From the NCBI GenBank assembly GCA_003725585.1, contig RJMB01000008.1, positions 91,387-155,386 on the forward strand: DNA of 64,000 nucleotides. The letters are read 5' to 3'. Position 1 is the first letter of the stretch. Every line of letters starts with the position of its first letter. The notes below the pieces were generated by a model. It did not search any database, was not told the DNA's origin, and saw only the letters and a list, made by a program, of their open reading frames with translations. Below are positions 1 through 7,954 of the stretch, in pieces. Source of the stretch: Halostreptopolyspora alba (GTDB lineage: Bacteria > Actinomycetota > Actinomycetes > Streptosporangiales > Streptosporangiaceae). A program made the position numbers and the translations under genes.

Positions 1-1342
1 GGTCCGCGATCCGCTCGGGGGATCCCGAAGCGATCGAGGCGTTCGCGGCCAGCCCGGTCATCAGCGCGTCGGTGCCGTCCTCGTGGTCGGCGCGGACGCC
101 GTCGTCGATGCCGCCGAGCAGGGCGTCGAGCATGCGCGCGTCGCCCCCGCCGTGCCCCTCGGACTCCATGGCCACCGGGATGATCTCGGGCGGTTCCCAG
201 TGCCGGCGCAGCCGCAGTGTCGACCTGGTCTCCTCCTTGGGGGGCGGCATGCCGCGCACCGGTGCGTGGGACTCCCGGCCGGGGGAGCTGTACGGCGACT
301 CCGTGACGTCGAGCTCCAGTCGCCCCGCGCTGCCCGTGATCGCGACGCGGTAGCCCTCCCAGGGGGAGTAGGCCACCAGGTGGTAGCTGAGGCGGGCACC
401 GGTGTCGTAGCGCACCAGGGCCGACATGTCGTCCTCGATGGTGATCCCGGGGCCGAACACGTTGAGGTCGCGGCGGTACCCGTCCTCGTGCTCGGCCTCC
501 AGGTACAGCTGGGTCAGGTCGGGGCTGTCGTCCAGGTGAACCGCGAACGGGTCGTCCTCGGCGGCGGCGCTGCCGTATCCCCGTTCGTAGTCGCGGGCCA
601 GGCCGCGCCGGCGTCCGTTCTCCTGGCCGTAGAAGAACAGGTCCCCCCAGGCGAACACCTCGACCGGGCGGGCGCCGATCCACCAGTTGACCAGGTCGAA
701 GTGGTGACTGGCCTTGTGCACCAGCAGCCCGCCCGACTGCTCCTTCTCGCGGTGCCAGCGGCGGAAGTAGTCGGCGCCGTGGCGCAGGTCGAGCACCCAT
801 TCCAGGTGCACCGAGCCGACCTCGCCGATGGCGCCCTGGGCCACCAGCTCGCGTACCCGGGTGTGGACCGGGTTGTAACGGTAGTTGAAGCCGACGGTGA
901 CCCGGCCGGTGGAGGTGCGCTGCGCGGCCCGGATGCGCCGGCATCCTTCGAGGTCGGCGGTCATGGGCTTCTCGGTGATCACGTCCCGGCCGGCTTCGAG
1001 CGCGGCGACGATGTAGTCGGCGTGTGCGCGGTCCACGGTGCAGCAGATGACCTCGTCGACCCGCTCGGCCTCCAGCATCTCGGTGAACGCGTCGGGGGTG
1101 TAGGTGGGCACGGGCGCGAACCCGGCCCGGGTGACGATCGTGTTGTGGGCGTGCATCCGGGTCCGGTTGGAGTCGCACAGGGCGACCAGCCGGCCGCGGT
1201 GGGCGTGCGCTCCGGTCAGGGCACCGGTGTAGAGCCGGGCGCGGGAGCCGGCGCCGACGATGGCGAATCGGCGCTCTGCCGTGCGGGACTCCCCGGCCGT
1301 ACCCGGGTCCGGAGCTGTTTGGGCGGAGGCGGAAGTGTTCAC
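1..1342 (-). CDS. Gfo/Idh/MocA family oxidoreductase (C-terminus off window)
   Basis: NAD(P)-dependent sugar or sugar-derivative dehydrogenase. Translating the minus strand from GTG 1342 gives an open frame to the window edge (about 447 codons). A Rossmann motif (FAIVGAGSRARL, about residues 26-37) is followed by the family's EKP signature (VITEKPM, about 121-127), whose Lys is the usual catalytic residue. The C-terminal half reads as the family's beta-sheet substrate domain, with a DLRHGADYFRRWHREK segment. The first 24 residues are low complexity, so a later start is possible. It diverges from the sugar ABC importer and shares a LacI-type operator region with it, which suggests it metabolises the imported sugar. 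The substrate is unknown. The stop codon lies outside the window. Confidence 0.88.
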   Translation of the reverse strand, partial: MNTSASAQTAPDPGTAGESRTAERRFAIVGAGSRARLYTGALTGAHAHRGRLVALCDSNRTRMHAHNTIVTRAGFAPVPTYTPDAFTEMLEAERVDEVICCTVDRAHADYIVAALEAGRDVITEKPMTADLEGCRRIRAAQRTSTGRVTVGFNYRYNPVHTRVRELVAQGAIGEVGSVHLEWVLDLRHGADYFRRWHREKEQSGGLLVHKASHHFDLVNWWIGARPVEVFAWGDLFFYGQENGRRRGLARDYERGYGSAAAEDDPFAVHLDDSPDLTQLYLEAEHEDGYRRDLNVFGPGITIEDDMSALVRYDTGARLSYHLVAYSPWEGYRVAITGSAGRLELDVTESPYSSPGRESHAPVRGMPPPKEETRSTLRLRRHWEPPEIIPVAMESEGHGGGDARMLDALLGGIDDGVRADHEDGTDALMTGLAANASIASGSPERIAD

Positions 1343-1351
1343 ATCGGGAAT

Positions 1352-1365
1352 GGTAAGCGCTTACC
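1352..1365. promoter_or_regulatory. LacI-family operator, copy 1
   Basis: Perfect 14-bp palindrome GGTAAGCGCTTACC with the central CG step typical of LacI/GalR operators. It lies 10 bp upstream of the oxidoreductase GTG start, so a bound repressor would block that gene. A second, near-identical site is at 1555-1568. The regulator itself is not in this window. Confidence 0.8.
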
Positions 1366-1507
1366 CAAGTTTTGGGTAGAGGTGTCGCGACCGGTGTGAC
1401 GTCCTCGCGGTGCGTGGCGCCTCGCGCGCCCCTCCGGCGCTACCGGCGGCCCATGCCGTGATCCCGTGATCAGCTGGGAATCCTGGACATAGCTGGTATA
1501 CGCGCCA

Positions 1508-1536
1508 TTGACACCTTTGTCAGCCGCTGTTAGAAA
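1508..1536 (+). promoter_or_regulatory. Putative housekeeping promoter for the sugar ABC importer
   Basis: TTGACA at 1508-1513, a 17-nt spacer and TAGAAA at 1531-1536 form a good sigma-70-like promoter reading toward the permease genes. Transcription would start near 1543, just before the second LacI-type operator, which would then act as a downstream block. Confidence 0.55.
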
Positions 1537-1554
1537 GACCACATTGTGGTTAAT

Positions 1555-1568
1555 GGATAGCGCTTACC
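1555..1568. promoter_or_regulatory. LacI-family operator, copy 2
   Basis: GGATAGCGCTTACC differs from the copy at 1352-1365 at one of 14 positions (A to T mismatch in the left arm). It sits just downstream of the predicted -10 and upstream of the first permease gene. Two operators about 200 bp apart in a divergent promoter region would allow co-repression of both transcripts, possibly by looping. Confidence 0.75.
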
Positions 1569-1677
1569 AAAGACGTTGCGCGTACCGGCACCGTGGTCCC
1601 GAGAAGAGCGGTGGTTGAAAGCAGATGACCCTGAACGCGGGCGTGACGCCCTCCGATTCGAGCGGTGGACGGCCGGC

Positions 1678-2631
1678 GTGACCGCGACCCTGCGGCGCGC
1701 GGAATCCCCGACCCCCCGCACCGCGCCCCCGGCCCCCCGTGCCCGTGGGCTCTCCCTGAAGCGCCGCGACGCGCTGGCCGCCTACGGATTCCTCACCCCC
1801 TGGTTCCTCGGCCTGTTCTTCATCACGATCGGCCCGATCCTGGCTTCGCTGTACTTCTCGTTCACCGACTACAGCCTGCTCGGGGATCCGCAGTGGGTCG
1901 GGCTGGACAACTACCGGGAGATGATCGGCGACCCCCGGCTGCACAGTTCGCTCCTGGTGACGTTCCAGTACGTCTTCGTCTCGGTGCCACTCCAGCTCGG
2001 GTTGGCGCTCGCGCTCGCGATGATCCTGGACCGGGGAGTCCGCGGGTTGCCGCTCTACCGGTCGGTCTACTACCTGCCCTCGCTGCTGGGGGCCAGCGTG
2101 GCGATCGCCGTGCTGTGGCGGCAGATCTTCGGCGCCAACGGCCTGATCAACCAGGTGTTGGGCTACTTCGGCATCGAGGGCGCGGGCTGGGTGTCCCATC
2201 CCGACTACGCCCTGGGAACCCTGATCGTGCTGAACGTGTGGACGTTCGGCGCGCCCATGGTGATCTTCCTGGCCGGGCTACGGCAGATCCCCGCGATGTA
2301 CTACGAGGCCGCCAGCGTCGACGGCGCGGGCCCGGTTCGCCGGTTCTTCTCGGTGACCATTCCGCTGCTGACGCCGATCATCTTCTTCAACCTGGTGCTG
2401 CAGATGATCAACGCCTTCCAGACCTTCACCCAGGCGTTCATCGTCAGCTCCGGCTCGGGTGGCCCGTCCGACTCCACGCTCTTCTACACGCTCTATCTCT
2501 ACCAGCAGGGGTTCGGATCGTTCGAGATGGGCTACGCCTCGGCGTTGGCGTGGCTGTTGCTGGTGGTCATCGGAGCGTTCACCGTGCTGAACTTCGTCGC
2601 AGCGAGGTACTGGGTCTTCTATGGCGACTGA
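1678..2631 (+). CDS. Sugar ABC transporter permease, MalF type
   Basis: Inner-membrane permease of a carbohydrate (CUT1) ABC importer, 317 aa from the GTG chosen here. A short basic N-terminus leads into six or so hydrophobic segments starting at AAYGFLTPWFLGLFF. The EAA loop that docks the ATPase is visible as YYEAASVDGAGPVRRFFSVTIPLL. GTG 1678 is preceded by GGTGGA at 8 nt and gives the usual family length. In-frame TTG codons at 1576 and 1615 would add a low-complexity extension and have poorer ribosome sites. The gene overlaps the next permease by 11 nt. No ATPase is encoded nearby, so the importer probably uses a shared MsiK-type ATPase elsewhere (inference from actinomycete CUT1 systems). 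Confidence 0.92.
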   Translation: MTATLRRAESPTPRTAPPAPRARGLSLKRRDALAAYGFLTPWFLGLFFITIGPILASLYFSFTDYSLLGDPQWVGLDNYREMIGDPRLHSSLLVTFQYVFVSVPLQLGLALALAMILDRGVRGLPLYRSVYYLPSLLGASVAIAVLWRQIFGANGLINQVLGYFGIEGAGWVSHPDYALGTLIVLNVWTFGAPMVIFLAGLRQIPAMYYEAASVDGAGPVRRFFSVTIPLLTPIIFFNLVLQMINAFQTFTQAFIVSSGSGGPSDSTLFYTLYLYQQGFGSFEMGYASALAWLLLVVIGAFTVLNFVAARYWVFYGD

Positions 2632-3505
2632 CACCCGGCGCGCCGCGCCTCACTCCACCGGCCCGCCGAACTCGGAACGCCGCCCTCGGCGCCGGCCACT
2701 CACCCACCTCGGGCTGATCGCGTTCGGCCTGGTGATGCTCTACCCGCTGCTGTGGATGGTGTCGAGCTCGTTGAAACCGACCGAGGACATCTTCCGCGAG
2801 CCCGGGCTGATCCCCTCGACCCTGACCCTGAGCAACTACACCGACGGCTGGACCGCGCTCGAATACCCGTTCCACCACTACATATTCAACTCGCTGGTCG
2901 TGGTGGCCGGTGCGGTGATCGGGAACCTGCTGGCCTGCTCCATGGCCGCCTACGCGTTCGCCCGGCTGGAGTTCCGCGGCAAGAACCTGTTCTTCGCCGT
3001 CATGCTGATGACGATCATGCTACCGGTGCACGTGGTGATCGTCCCGCAGTACATCCTGTTCTCCGAGCTGGACTGGATCAACACGTTCTATCCGATCATC
3101 GTTCCGAAGCTGCTGGCCACCGACGCGTTCTTCGTCTTTTTGATGGTGCAGTTCATCCGCGGGCTACCACGGGATCTGGACGAGGCCGCCCGTATCGACG
3201 GGTGTGGGCACGCCCGGATCTTCCTGCGGATCATCCTGCCGCTGTGTACGCCGGCACTGGCCACGACCGCGATCTTCACCTTCATCTGGACCTGGAACGA
3301 CTTCTTCACCCAGTTGGTCTTCCTGGTCGATCCGGATATGTACACCGTCCCCATCGCGCTGCGCACGTTCGCCGACGCGACGGAACAAACCTCGTGGGGG
3401 CCGCTGTTCGCGATGTCGACCATCGCGCTGGGACCGATCTTCGGGTTCTTCCTGGCCGGACAGCGGTACCTGGTCCGGGGCATCGCGACCACCGGTATCA
3501 AGTGA
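2621..3505 (+). CDS. Sugar ABC transporter permease, MalG type
   Basis: Second permease of the CUT1 importer, 294 aa, with about six membrane segments. The first is LGLIAFGLVMLYPLLWMVSS. The EAA loop reads LDEAARIDGCGHARIFLRI near residue 185, followed by the conserved PLCTPALATT segment. The ATG lies inside the end of the MalF-type gene (11-nt overlap), so translation is coupled. The two proteins should form the heterodimeric channel. About 28 residues of basic, proline-rich sequence precede the first membrane segment and should be cytoplasmic. Confidence 0.93.
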   Translation: MATDTRRAAPHSTGPPNSERRPRRRPLTHLGLIAFGLVMLYPLLWMVSSSLKPTEDIFREPGLIPSTLTLSNYTDGWTALEYPFHHYIFNSLVVVAGAVIGNLLACSMAAYAFARLEFRGKNLFFAVMLMTIMLPVHVVIVPQYILFSELDWINTFYPIIVPKLLATDAFFVFLMVQFIRGLPRDLDEAARIDGCGHARIFLRIILPLCTPALATTAIFTFIWTWNDFFTQLVFLVDPDMYTVPIALRTFADATEQTSWGPLFAMSTIALGPIFGFFLAGQRYLVRGIATTGIK

Positions 3506-3523
3506 GCGAAAGGAACCCGTGCA

Positions 3524-4843
3524 ATGCGATCCGAATCCCCCCGTGGTCCCAGAGGCCGGTACCGTGCCCACCGTGGGGCCATCGCCCCGGTGGCGGCCGT
3601 CGCCGCGTTGATCGTGATGGCCTCGGGATGTGGCGGCGGTGACGACGGCACCGTGGAGTTGCGTTTCTCCTGGTGGGGGCCCGACGGCCGACACCAGATC
3701 ACCCAGGAGGTCATCGACCTCTTCGAGGAGAAGCACCCCGAAATCACGATCGAGGGTGACTACACCGACTGGGACTCCTACTGGGACCGGCTGGCCACCA
3801 GCAGTTCCGCCAACGACGCCCCCGACGTCATACAGCACGACGAGCAGTACCTGCGGGACTACGCCGGCCGTGACGCGCTGCTGAACCTCGACGAGTACTC
3901 CGACCAGCTCGACGTCTCCGAGGTGGACGAGCTCGTCCGCGGGACCGGGGAGCTCGAGGGCGGGCGCTACGCCGTTCCCAGCGGGGTCAACGCGTTCGTG
4001 ATCATCGCCGATCCGCAGGCGTTCGAGGAGGCCGGTGTCGAGATGCCGGACGACTCCTCCTGGACGTGGCAGGACTACGTCGACATCGCGGCCGAGGTGA
4101 GCGAGGAGTCTGACGGCGAGCTCGTCGGGGCGCAGAACAACTCGTTCAACACCGCCGGGTTCGAGATCTTCGCCCGACAGAACGGTGAGTCGCTCTACAC
4201 CGAGGACGGCGAACTCGGTTTCTCCCCCTCGACCATGGAGCGGTGGTGGGACTACACCGTCCAGCTCCAGGAGGAGGACGCCGAACCAAGTCCGGCCGAG
4301 AGCATCGAGCGGGACGCCGACGGTCCGGACCGCTCGGTTCTGGCCACCAACGATGGGGCGATGGCCGGTTTCTGGACGAACCAGGTGGGTGATCTCGCCA
4401 ACACCGCGGACCGGGAGTTGGAGATCCTGCGGTTCCCCGGGGAGACCGAGTTCGAGAACCCCGGGACGTTCTTCAAGCCGGCGATGCACTGGACGGTCTC
4501 CGCGGACACCGAACACCCGGAGGAGGCCGCGACGTTCGTGGACTTCCTGGTGAACGACCCCGAGGCCGCGGAGCTCATGCTGGCCGACCGCGGGATCCCG
4601 GTCAACACCGGCGTCCGCGAGCAGATCTACGACGACCTCCCCGAGGCCGACGCCAAGGGGGCCGACTTCCTCTCCGAGATCGAGGACGACGTGCTTCCCG
4701 CGGATCCGCCGCCGCCCCAGGGCGCCGGCGAGGTGGTCGATATCGTCAAGCGGATCAACGAGGACGTGCTGTACGGCGAGAACACCCCCGAGGAGGCCGC
4801 GAACCGTTTCGTCGAGGAGGCCGAGGCCGCCATCGAGGACTGA
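3524..4843 (+). CDS. Sugar ABC transporter substrate-binding lipoprotein
   Basis: Extracellular solute-binding protein (family 1), 439 aa, for the importer encoded just upstream (18-nt gap). A twin-basic N-terminus, a hydrophobic stretch and an ASGC lipobox predict lipid attachment at Cys36. The mature start GTVELRFSWWGPDGRHQ is typical of MalE-like binding proteins, and aromatic residues (WGPD, SWTWQDY, MERWWDY, MHWTV) are spread as in sugar binders. The protein is very acidic, as is common in exported proteins of salt-tolerant actinomycetes. The substrate cannot be read from the sequence. The gene closes the operon, and a strong hairpin follows. Confidence 0.93.
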   Translation: MRSESPRGPRGRYRAHRGAIAPVAAVAALIVMASGCGGGDDGTVELRFSWWGPDGRHQITQEVIDLFEEKHPEITIEGDYTDWDSYWDRLATSSSANDAPDVIQHDEQYLRDYAGRDALLNLDEYSDQLDVSEVDELVRGTGELEGGRYAVPSGVNAFVIIADPQAFEEAGVEMPDDSSWTWQDYVDIAAEVSEESDGELVGAQNNSFNTAGFEIFARQNGESLYTEDGELGFSPSTMERWWDYTVQLQEEDAEPSPAESIERDADGPDRSVLATNDGAMAGFWTNQVGDLANTADRELEILRFPGETEFENPGTFFKPAMHWTVSADTEHPEEAATFVDFLVNDPEAAELMLADRGIPVNTGVREQIYDDLPEADAKGADFLSEIEDDVLPADPPPPQGAGEVVDIVKRINEDVLYGENTPEEAANRFVEEAEAAIED

Positions 4844-4889
4844 ATCCGCGCGCCTCGCGGAGACCTCCCCGACCGCGCGTGCGTCCCAC

Positions 4890-4917
4890 GCCGCCCCGGC
4901 ACCGTGCCCGGGGCGGC
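4890..4917 (+). terminator. Hairpin terminator after the sugar importer operon
   Basis: A 10-bp GC stem (4890-4899 pairing with 4908-4917; arms GCCGCCCCGG and CCGGGGCGGC) with an 8-nt loop, 47 nt after the binding-protein stop. No T-run follows, as is usual for actinomycete terminators. Confidence 0.6.
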
Positions 4918-5077
4918 GCCGCGCGTCGGGGGCCGGACGCTCCGGCCGGTGGTGAACACTGGCCAACCACGGCCCTTACAACGTTCTCTATAGTGAATGG
5001 CGTAAACTCAGCGACGTGAGGAGCGGCGCCCGGGCGCCGCTCCATGTCGTTGGCCACCACCTGTACGAGGGCGGTCC

Positions 5078-7294
5078 ATGTTCGCGAGCCTCGGCCGGTT
5101 CGGTCACCGTGCCCGTGTCTGGGTTCTGGTGGCGAGCGCGCTGTTCGTCGCCTTCGCGGCGGTCTGGGGGTTCGGCGTCTTCGACCGGGTGAGTGAGGGC
5201 GGATTCGAGGACCCCGGCTCGGAGTCCGTGCGGGCCGACGAGCTGCTGGAGGAGGAGCTCGGCCACGAGGACACCGACGTGGTGGCGGTCTATCGCAGCG
5301 CTGAGCTGGAGATCGACAACCAGATGTTCGTCTCCTCCGTCGAGCGGATGCTCGACGGGCTCGACGAGGACAAGGTGGTCGAGGTAACCAGCTACCTCGA
5401 CGAGGACCTCAGCGAGGTTGAACGCGGCGCGCTGATCTCCGAGGACCGGAACGCCACCTACGTGCCGATCACCCTGGAGGGTGATGACCGCGAGGAACGC
5501 CTGGAGACCTTCGCCGAGATCGAGGAGGACCTCACCGCGGGCCAGCTCGACGGTTACCTCGGTGGCCCGATACCGCTCGAGGCGGAGCTGTCGGAGAAGG
5601 CCGAGAGTGATGTCGTGCGCGCCGAGCTGGTCTCACTCCCGCTGCTGCTCGTCCTGCTGGTCGCGATCTTCCGCGGGCTGGTGGCCGCGCTGATGCCGCT
5701 CACCGTCGGCGGGCTGGCGATCCTCGGCTCCCTGACGATGCTGCGCGGCCTGGCCTCGGTCACCGAGGTGTCGGTCTTCGCGATCAACGTGGCGACGATC
5801 CTCGGTCTCGGGCTCGCCATCGACTACGGCCTGTTCATCGTGAGTCGCTATCGCGAGGAGTACGTCCGGTCGGTGGACATGGAGACGGCGCTGAGACGCA
5901 CCCTGGCCACGGCGGGCCGCACCGTGGCCTTCTCCGGGGTCACGGTGCTGATCGCCTTCGCCGGGCTACTGTTCTTCCCCCAACCGATCATGCGCTCGAT
6001 CGGGCTCGGCGGGATCGCCGTCGTGCTGTTCGACGTGCTCGCCGCGCTGGTGGTGCTGCCCGCGCTGCTCTCCGTCATCGGCGGCCGGATCGACGCGCTC
6101 CGACTTCCGCTCGCCCGTCGGACACTCACCGGGGCCGTGGCGGCGCGAACCGGGCCGTGGGCACGGTTCGCGGGACACGTCATGCGGCGCCCCGCACTCC
6201 ACATCGCCGTGGTGGGAGCGACGCTGTGCGCCTTCGCCGCCGCGTTGTTGCAGAGCGACCTGGGCACCACCGACCACCGGTACCTCCCCGCCGACTCGGG
6301 CAGCCGGGTCGCCACCGAGTCGCTCGAGGAGGACTTCCCGGCCGGCGGTGTCCGCCAGATGGACGTCGCCGTGGTCGGCGACCCCGGCGACGAGGCACTG
6401 GACGACTACGTGACACGTCTGGCCGACCTGGGCGGGTCCGAAGGCGCCGGTGTGGCGCGCACCGGCGACGGGATCACCCACGTCGTCGTCGACTACGAGG
6501 GTGAGGTCGACGACTCCGAGACCGGGGATCTCGTGCGCGACATCCGCGAAACCCCGGCTCCACAGGGCGCCGAGGAGGTTCTGGTCGGCGGGACGGCCGC
6601 CCAGCAGCTCGACAACGTCGACGCCATCGTCGACGCGGTCCCCACCACCCTGGCGTTCGTCACGATCGTGACGTTCGTGCTGCTCTTCCTCGCCTTCGGG
6701 TCGGTGGTGCTTCCGCTGAAGGCGGTGCTGATGGGCTTCCTCTCACTCGGGGCCTCGCTCGGGGTAGTGATCTGGGGCTTCCAGGAGGGGCACCTGGCGC
6801 CGGTGCTCGGGTTCGACGCGGTGGGCACGATCGACCCGACCTACCTGGTGCTGATCCTGATCGTCGCCTTCGGCCTGGCGATGGACTACGAGCTGTTCCT
6901 GCTCAGCCGGGTGCGCGAGGAGTACCTGCGCAGCGGTGACAACGCCCGGTCGGTCGCGGCCGGCCTGCAGCGGACCGGCAGCATCATCACCAGTGCCGCG
7001 CTGTTGCTCGTCGTGGTGCTCGCCGCGATGGGCACCTCCGAGCTGCTCCTGCTGCAGATCCTCGGGCTCGGCCTGGCCGTGGCGGTCGTGGTGGACGCGA
7101 CCCTTGTGCGCGCGATCCTCGTCCCCGCCGCGATGCGTCTGTTGGGCCGGGCGAACTGGTGGCTCCCCCGCCCGCTGCGTTGGCTACACGACAGGATCGG
7201 CGTCGACGAGGGCGAGGATGAGGAGGCCGCCCCCCACGGGCGGGAGGCGCTCCCGGAACCCGGCTACGGTGAGCGAGCCACGCCCGTGGCGTGA
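5078..7294 (+). CDS. MMPL family (RND-type) membrane transporter
   Basis: Large exporter of the MMPL/RND superfamily, 738 aa, the usual length for short actinobacterial MMPL proteins. Each half has one periplasmic loop and a cluster of membrane helices. The helix-4 signature appears twice, as GLAIDYGLFIVSRYREEY near residue 245 and GLAMDYELFLLSRVREEY near residue 605, showing the internal duplication. The Asp in each is the expected proton-relay position. Such proteins export lipids, siderophores or drugs. The substrate here is unknown. ATG 5078 is preceded by GAGGG about 7 nt upstream. The C-terminal tail is short and acidic. It appears monocistronic. Confidence 0.9.
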   Translation: MFASLGRFGHRARVWVLVASALFVAFAAVWGFGVFDRVSEGGFEDPGSESVRADELLEEELGHEDTDVVAVYRSAELEIDNQMFVSSVERMLDGLDEDKVVEVTSYLDEDLSEVERGALISEDRNATYVPITLEGDDREERLETFAEIEEDLTAGQLDGYLGGPIPLEAELSEKAESDVVRAELVSLPLLLVLLVAIFRGLVAALMPLTVGGLAILGSLTMLRGLASVTEVSVFAINVATILGLGLAIDYGLFIVSRYREEYVRSVDMETALRRTLATAGRTVAFSGVTVLIAFAGLLFFPQPIMRSIGLGGIAVVLFDVLAALVVLPALLSVIGGRIDALRLPLARRTLTGAVAARTGPWARFAGHVMRRPALHIAVVGATLCAFAAALLQSDLGTTDHRYLPADSGSRVATESLEEDFPAGGVRQMDVAVVGDPGDEALDDYVTRLADLGGSEGAGVARTGDGITHVVVDYEGEVDDSETGDLVRDIRETPAPQGAEEVLVGGTAAQQLDNVDAIVDAVPTTLAFVTIVTFVLLFLAFGSVVLPLKAVLMGFLSLGASLGVVIWGFQEGHLAPVLGFDAVGTIDPTYLVLILIVAFGLAMDYELFLLSRVREEYLRSGDNARSVAAGLQRTGSIITSAALLLVVVLAAMGTSELLLLQILGLGLAVAVVVDATLVRAILVPAAMRLLGRANWWLPRPLRWLHDRIGVDEGEDEEAAPHGREALPEPGYGERATPVA

Positions 7295-7312
7295 CCGGTC
7301 GAGCCGGTGCGC

Positions 7313-7873
7313 TCAGTCGGGGTGTGCGCGTGGTAGCCGGTGGTCCTCGAAGACCAGGTCGGGGCGGTGCCGATGGGCCTCGGCGACGACCTCCTCGATG
7401 GTGCGGTCCCAGGTCGGATGGGCCCGTACAGCGTAACTGGGCTCCCACGGAGCCGGAGGGTGGAAGGCGCGGCCGGTCTCGCCGCGTGGCACGAACACCA
7501 GGTAGTGCAACAGCATGGTCTCGCCGCGGCGTGGGACCACCTGGGTCGCGGCCCGGATCCGCGCGATGTCCCGCCACGCCACGACGAGGTCGCCGGAGGT
7601 GGACCGGGGCCACGGGGCGAGTACCCGCACTCCGGTGTCGTCCATGACCAGTACGGGACGTCGGGAGAGCATGGGGGAGGCGGCCAGCAGCCCGCCCCCG
7701 CCGAACAGCAGCAGCGCCGCCAGCCCGAGGAGGACGTCGGCGGGGGTCCCGCCCCGCACGACCAGGGCGAGCCCCGTCACCGAGAGGACCAGGCACGCCG
7801 CGAACAACCACACCCCGCTCCAGGTCACCCGGAACCGGCGGGTGACGGCGAACGCCTCGGACGAACCGTCCAT
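7313..7873 (-). CDS. Membrane protein with PH-like C-terminal domain
   Basis: Hypothetical 186-aa protein. Two closely spaced hydrophobic helices (GVWLFAACLVLSVTGLALVV and DVLLGLAALLLFGGGGLLAA) are followed by a soluble domain of alternating strands (VLVMDDTGVRVLAPWP, DLVVAWRDIARI) that resembles bacterial PH-domain membrane proteins. I assign no function. The start is placed at ATG 7873, because the longer GTG start at 7903 would lie inside the terminator stem of the upstream fadB. It lies 18 nt from and converges on the MMPL gene. Confidence 0.7.
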   Translation of the reverse strand: MDGSSEAFAVTRRFRVTWSGVWLFAACLVLSVTGLALVVRGGTPADVLLGLAALLLFGGGGLLAASPMLSRRPVLVMDDTGVRVLAPWPRSTSGDLVVAWRDIARIRAATQVVPRRGETMLLHYLVFVPRGETGRAFHPPAPWEPSYAVRAHPTWDRTIEEVVAEAHRHRPDLVFEDHRLPRAHPD

Positions 7874-7897
7874 GTTCCAACGATAGGACGTCGGAGC

Positions 7898-7939
7898 TGA
7901 CACGGCCCCACCACCGGGACCGGGGGTGGGGCCGTGTCA
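7898..7939 (-). terminator. Strong hairpin terminator after fadB
   Basis: Perfect 15-bp stem (7898-7912 with 7925-7939; arm TGACACGGCCCCACC) and a 12-nt loop. It starts 16 nt after the fadB stop in the direction of transcription and separates fadB from the downstream membrane-protein gene. Confidence 0.8.
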
Positions 7940-7954
7940 GTGTTGCCCGTGTGC

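Noticed and set aside
83..1399. 438-codon plus-strand frame opposite the oxidoreductase
   Set aside because: Low-complexity Val/Gly/Ala/Arg protein with no motif. It mirrors the real minus-strand Gfo/Idh/MocA gene, a common artefact in high-GC DNA.
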